From contig CABUPJ010000001.1 in the NCBI GenBank assembly GCA_902493335.1, positions 36,971 to 100,970 on the forward strand: a stretch of 64,000 nucleotides of DNA, read 5' to 3'. This DNA is from an uncultured Porphyromonadaceae bacterium (lineage in GTDB: Bacteria > Bacteroidota > Bacteroidia > Bacteroidales > Muribaculaceae). Both the position numbers and the translations under genes were made by a program. How positions within the stretch are numbered: position 1 is the stretch's first letter; each line of letters starts with the position of its first letter. Shown here one piece after another: positions 60,400 to 64,000 of the stretch. The notes below the pieces were generated by a model. It did no database searches, was not told the origin of the DNA, and was given only the letters and a program-made list of their open reading frames with translations.

Positions 60400-62208
60400 A
60401 TGAAAGCTATCAGTCTACGTTTCATATTATTTTTCATCACTCTGCTCTCGGCAGGCATCGCCTCGGCCCAGGCCGACTTCAGGCTGATACCGCCGCAGAC
60501 AGTCATAGCGGGGCGAAACTTCTCTGTGACGTTCAGATTGTCAAACGCCCAGGCATCAGCGCCGTCGGCGCCCGAACTCAAAGGCTGCGACCTGCTTTAC
60601 GGACCGTCGGTGTCGACTATGTCAAGCAGCCAGATTATCAACGGCCGTGTCTCGTCAAGCTCGTCGGTCGACTATACTTTCATGTACCGGGCCAAGACAC
60701 CCGGCGAAGTCACAATCCCCGAAGTGTCGGTCAATGTCGACGGCAAACGCATGACATCGCGTCCCGCGACGTTCAAAATTCTTGAACCTGACAAGAACAC
60801 AGGCAACCAGGGCGGCGGCGGACATGTCAGCGCCGACGACATCACGACACACAAACCCGGCAAAGTATCGCCCAACGACCTGTTCATAAGAATCTCTTTC
60901 TCGAAATCGAAAGCATACGAACAGGAACCCGTGCTCGCCACCATCAAGGTCTACACCAAATACAACATCTCGAGCTTCATGGTCACCCAGCAGCCGGCTT
61001 TCGACGGATTCCTGTCAGAGGAAATGCCGGTGACTCTCGAGGCCGAGCTTGAGAACTATAACGGTCAGAATTATTATTCGGCCGTACTCAAACGCTGCCT
61101 CCTCTACCCTCAGAAAAACGGCAAACTGACCGTCAACTCGGGCAAATATGAGCTCACGATACAGCAGTATGAGACCGTCGACATGGGTTATTTCAGAACC
61201 CAGCGGCCCGTCGAGCGCCAGATAACGACAGAGTCGAATGCCGCATCAATCATCATCGAGCCTCTGCCCGACCCCAAACCTGCCGGATTCAACGGTGCAG
61301 TCGGACGCTTCACCGTCTCGACCGACCTGCAGCCCGAACTCCTCAAGACCAACGAAGCCGCCACGTACTCATATATAATAAAAGGTACCGGCAACATCAA
61401 GTATCTCAAGGAGCCTGTCATCGACTTCCCCTCAAGCATCGACACCTACACCCCCAAGACCGACATCGACACTCACATCGCCGGAGCCAACACGACCGGT
61501 ACGTTCCGCATCGACTACACCATCGTGCCTCAGGAAGTAGGCAAGTTCACCATTCCCAGCACGCCGTTCTCATATTTCGACATCGACAAGAAGCAGTATG
61601 TCACGCTCGACACAAAGTCATATGACATCAACGTGGCGCGTGGAGCCACGACATCGGCTGTCGTCGAACAACGCGCCATAGACAAGACTATCGACGACAT
61701 TCTCCATATCAAGCCCTCGGGCGAGAATCAGTTCTATACTCCGGTATTTGTCTTCAACAAGCTCTATTACTGGCTCGCATTTGTCGTCGTCATCATGATA
61801 CTCGCCGGTGTCGTGATTGTCTACCGCCGCCGTCTCAAATTCAACGCCGACATCAGTGGCAAAAAACTTGCCCGCGCCAACCGTGTGGCTGTCAAACGTC
61901 TCAAACAGGCCCGCACATTCATGAACGCCCATGAGAACGAGAAGTTCTATGCCGAACTTTCAAAAGCCATGTGGGGCTACCTCAGCGACAAGCTCGGCAT
62001 CGCCCCCTCGCAGCTCGTCAGAGACAACATAGCCCAGAAACTTCAGGACTTCGGCGCCCGCCAGGAGGACATCGACAACATCATCGACGTCCTCGACCAA
62101 TGCGAGATGGCCCGCTTCCCTCCGTCACACACCGACAGCGAGGTCAGCGAGCTCTACAGCCGTGCCGGAGCTGCGATAAAGGGACTCGAAGACGTAAAGA
62201 AACGATAA
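60400..62208 (+). CDS. batD: BatD, beta-domain membrane protein
   Basis: A 602-residue protein with a signal peptide, a set of immunoglobulin-like beta domains in the periplasm, a membrane segment near 450-470 and a cytoplasmic helical tail containing 'KFYAELSKAMWGYLSDKLG'. It starts 3 nt after batC. Confidence 0.9.
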   Translation: MKAISLRFILFFITLLSAGIASAQADFRLIPPQTVIAGRNFSVTFRLSNAQASAPSAPELKGCDLLYGPSVSTMSSSQIINGRVSSSSSVDYTFMYRAKTPGEVTIPEVSVNVDGKRMTSRPATFKILEPDKNTGNQGGGGHVSADDITTHKPGKVSPNDLFIRISFSKSKAYEQEPVLATIKVYTKYNISSFMVTQQPAFDGFLSEEMPVTLEAELENYNGQNYYSAVLKRCLLYPQKNGKLTVNSGKYELTIQQYETVDMGYFRTQRPVERQITTESNAASIIIEPLPDPKPAGFNGAVGRFTVSTDLQPELLKTNEAATYSYIIKGTGNIKYLKEPVIDFPSSIDTYTPKTDIDTHIAGANTTGTFRIDYTIVPQEVGKFTIPSTPFSYFDIDKKQYVTLDTKSYDINVARGATTSAVVEQRAIDKTIDDILHIKPSGENQFYTPVFVFNKLYYWLAFVVVIMILAGVVIVYRRRLKFNADISGKKLARANRVAVKRLKQARTFMNAHENEKFYAELSKAMWGYLSDKLGIAPSQLVRDNIAQKLQDFGARQEDIDNIIDVLDQCEMARFPPSHTDSEVSELYSRAGAAIKGLEDVKKR

Positions 62209-62222
62209 AACGGTCAAAAGCA

Positions 62223-63008
62223 ATGAAACTCAAAGCAATCATACTTTCCCTCGCCATAACAGTCAGCGCCATGACCTGCGGCGCGCAGACATCTCTTGCC
62301 GCCAGAGCCGATTCGGCTTATAACAGCGAAGATTACACCCTCGCGGCCCGGCTCTACCAGCAGGCCATCGACAACGACGGCATCAGCTCGGAGCTGTATT
62401 ATAATCTCGGCAACGCATTCTTCCGTCAGGGCAAACTCGGCAAAGCCATCATCAACTATGAACGCGCTCTCAAAATCGACCCGTCGAACAGTGACGCCGA
62501 GACTAATCTCAAATTTGTCAAGACCCGCATCACAGACGCTCCCGAAGACGACAGCAGCTTTCTGAGCAATCTACATTCGTCAATCGTGTCGACATTCTCG
62601 CCTGACGCGTGGGCGTGGCTGACATTCCTCGTCTTCCTTGTCCTCTGCGGCACGATTGCTCTATATATCTTCTCGGGCAACATCATGCTGCGCAAGACCG
62701 GTTTCTTCGGCGGATTCATTGTTCTGATAATCTTCGTCTATCTTCTCGTCGTATCGTCGCAGACCGCCCGCGCGCCGTTCACCCACGACACAGCAGTCGT
62801 CATCGTGCCGACGACCAATCTCTCGTCGACACCTCGCACGCCTAAAAACAAGACCGAGAAGACAGTCTCAATCCACGAAGGCACCAAAGTCGAGATTGTC
62901 GACTCAGTCCTGACGCCCGACGACCCCGTCGCCGGCAAATGGTACGACGTCAAAATCAACAACTCGACCCGCGCCTGGGTCAACGCCGCCGACGTCGAAA
63001 AAATCTAA
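62223..63008 (+). CDS. batE: BatE, TPR and SH3-like membrane protein
   Basis: A 261-residue protein. A signal peptide covers residues 1-22, TPRs cover about 25-95, two membrane segments lie near 130-175, and the C-terminus is an SH3b-like domain ('WYDVKINNSTRAWVNAADVE'). Last gene of the cluster. It begins 14 nt after batD stops; the longer upstream frame at 61971 is inside batD. Confidence 0.9.
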   Translation: MKLKAIILSLAITVSAMTCGAQTSLAARADSAYNSEDYTLAARLYQQAIDNDGISSELYYNLGNAFFRQGKLGKAIINYERALKIDPSNSDAETNLKFVKTRITDAPEDDSSFLSNLHSSIVSTFSPDAWAWLTFLVFLVLCGTIALYIFSGNIMLRKTGFFGGFIVLIIFVYLLVVSSQTARAPFTHDTAVVIVPTTNLSSTPRTPKNKTEKTVSIHEGTKVEIVDSVLTPDDPVAGKWYDVKINNSTRAWVNAADVEKI

Positions 63009-63018
63009 CCCGCCCCCC

Positions 63019-63360
63019 TATGGAGCGAGGGCTTTAGCCCTCGCAGCCAACTCTTTGATTTCAAGGGATTCAACCCTTGGTCCATACCGCCTGTCGCGGT
63101 TGCGGCATGTTACGAAGTCGCGGAGCGACGAGATTGTGACATAACCCCGGGCGCGGGAGCTTCGCAGAAGCGACCAAGCCCGAGGAAAGTAGGGCTGTGC
63201 CACGGCACAGCCGCGTAAACGCCTGCTGCCTGTGCTATTAAAGTGCGTCGCCGTAATATCAAATTTGTCCTTGTGTCGGCGGCTTGCCGCCGTATGGAGC
63301 GAGGGCTTTAGCCCTCGCAACCAACTCTTTGATTTCAAGGGCTTCAGCCCTTGGTCCATA
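63019..63360. repeat. REP-like island with two copies of a 68-bp two-hairpin element
   Basis: Two copies, 63019-63086 and 63293-63360, begin TATGGA and end TCCATA, and each holds two palindromic hairpins: CGAGGGCTTTAGCCCTCG-like and AAGGGCTTCAGCCCTT-like, joined by CAACTCTTTGATTTC. The copies differ at a few bases, mostly matched changes in the stem of the second hairpin. Between them are further palindromes, the clearest being GGCTGTGCC/GGCACAGCC at 63193-63212, and GGCGGC/GCCGCC near 63279. No gene is supported here. Confidence 0.8.
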
Positions 63361-63561
63361 TCGCATGCAAGGCGATGATTTTACTGATAGCCGCGTATGC
63401 CAAGGCGCTTGGGCGCCGGCCTGCGCGGTAAGGGCGATGGCAGATTGATTGCGTTTGAAAAACGCAGACTTTCTTCCACAATAGGACTTTAAAAACCGTC
63501 TGTTCTTCTGTCCTTTTGCCCTTGATTGTGCATCGTGCATTATGCATTGTGCATTATGCAT

Positions 63562-63888
63562 TGTGCATTGACTTAATCTTCTGTTCTATCATACTACAGC
63601 TTTATATATACTTGGAAATCAGCTGATTGAAGAATGTTGTAGTATAACCTTGAGTTGCCGTTTGGACGGCATAGGGACTTCTGCCCTTTTGTCCTTGATT
63701 GTGCATTGTGAATTGTGCATTGTGCATTGACTTAATCTTCTGTTCTATCATACTACAGCTTTATATATACTTGGAAATCAGCTGATTGAAGAATGTTGTA
63801 GTATAACCTTGAGTTGCCGTTTGGACGGCATAGGGACTTCTGTCCTTTTGCCCTTGATTGTGCATTGTGAATTGTGCATTGTGCATTT
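63562..63888. repeat. tandem 159-bp repeat, two copies plus a partial
   Basis: The unit runs from about 63562 to 63720 and from 63721 to 63879 and starts again at 63880 for about 8 bases. The two copies are nearly identical, differing mainly in the order of Cs and Ts around CTGCCCTTTTGTCC. Each contains ATACTACA (63591, 63750) and TGTAGTAT (63638, 63797), with a palindrome AATCAGCTGATT inside, and ends in TGCATTGTG-type micro-repeats. The first copy is preceded by a longer run of these TGCATT(G/A)TG repeats. No gene is supported in this stretch. Confidence 0.85.
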
Positions 63889-63942
63889 CTAAAATTGCAT
63901 CCGGCTACGCTTTTAGTAACAAAACCCGGGGCAAACCACCCT

Positions 63943-63950
63943 TACCTTTG
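63943..63950 (+). promoter_or_regulatory. -7 box before the last gene
   Basis: TACCTTTG at 63943-63950 matches TAnnTTTG. It lies 9 nt before the ATG at 63959. Confidence 0.45.
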
Positions 63951-63958
63951 CAACACCG

Positions 63959-64000
63959 ATGAAAAGCGCAATCTACACATATCACTTCCGCCGCTACCTC
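63959..64000 (+). CDS. start of a gene cut by the right edge
   Basis: An ATG at 63959 opens a frame that runs through the window edge; the 14 residues seen are basic and aromatic, including two Arg near the end. No family can be named from this. Confidence 0.4.
   Translation, partial: MKSAIYTYHFRRYL

Noticed and set aside
61971..62222. 84-residue extension of BatE
   Set aside because: It lies in another frame inside batD; the ATG at 62223 is followed by a clear signal peptide.
63562..63888. CRISPR array
   Set aside because: Only two units of 159 bp with no short repeat plus unique spacers, and no cas genes nearby.

Overview
The window comes from a Bacteroidota genome, almost certainly order Bacteroidales. 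Evidence: repeated promoters of the Bacteroidetes type (TAnnTTTG -7 box, often with TTTG 19-21 bp upstream), no Shine-Dalgarno pattern, and Bacteroidales gene sets: the MoxR/DUF58/BatABCDE cluster, menDBCE, an MsrA-MsrB fusion, aguAB, eukaryotic-type ProRS and an S9-independent UmuDC pair. The GC-rich core (codons rich in GAC, ATC, GCC) together with many short palindromic intergenic repeats would fit Muribaculaceae, but that family-level placement is an inference.

Positions 1-8870 are an AT-rich accessory region. It holds a divergent hypothetical gene, a Sak4-like ATPase and a DUF3871 gene (a pair typical of Bacteroidales mobile elements), several unknown and very small membrane proteins, a retropepsin-like protease, and then a separate module with a truncated sigma-70 factor followed by a PGN_0703-type restriction endonuclease. 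That last module lies between two imperfect ~45-bp direct repeats that share a 17-bp identical core. No integrase, tRNA or transposase is present in the window.

From about 8.9 kb onward the sequence is chromosomal core. 8.9-16.7 kb: amino-acid racemase, secreted regulatory-domain protein, HigBA toxin-antitoxin, lipoprotein, CreD and a CreD-domain paralogue, MsrAB and a Crp/Fnr regulator. 16.7-21.2 kb: menaquinone genes menDBCE on the minus strand. 21.2-29.3 kb: Omp85-type barrel, lipid A phosphoethanolamine transferase, anaerobic ribonucleotide reductase NrdDG, and HtpG behind a sigma-54-like promoter. 29.3-39.7 kb: small proteins, agmatine-to-putrescine genes aguAB, Lon, L25, Pth, Hsp15-like protein, FolE, a SPOR protein, TpiA and YigZ. 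39.9-45.6 kb: trigger factor, ClpP, ClpX and RecQ, a proteostasis block. 45.6-54.5 kb: an aminoglycoside-phosphotransferase/RapZ-C fusion with a MurU-like nucleotidyltransferase (probable amino-sugar recycling), CysK, ProS, a membrane glycosyltransferase, UmuDC, an HU protein and a membrane-spanning HU-LysM fusion. 54.7-63.0 kb: the aerotolerance-type moxR/DUF58/bat operon. 63.0-63.9 kb: an intergenic repeat island with two 68-bp two-hairpin elements and a tandem 159-bp repeat, followed by the first codons of a new gene.

The best candidates for undescribed biology are the sigma-fragment/endonuclease module with its flanking repeats, the structured RNA region at 3.4-3.76 kb, the kinase-RapZ fusion with MurU, the HU-TM-LysM protein, and the sigma-54-like htpG promoter. 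All assignments are by reading the sequence; no database search was run.
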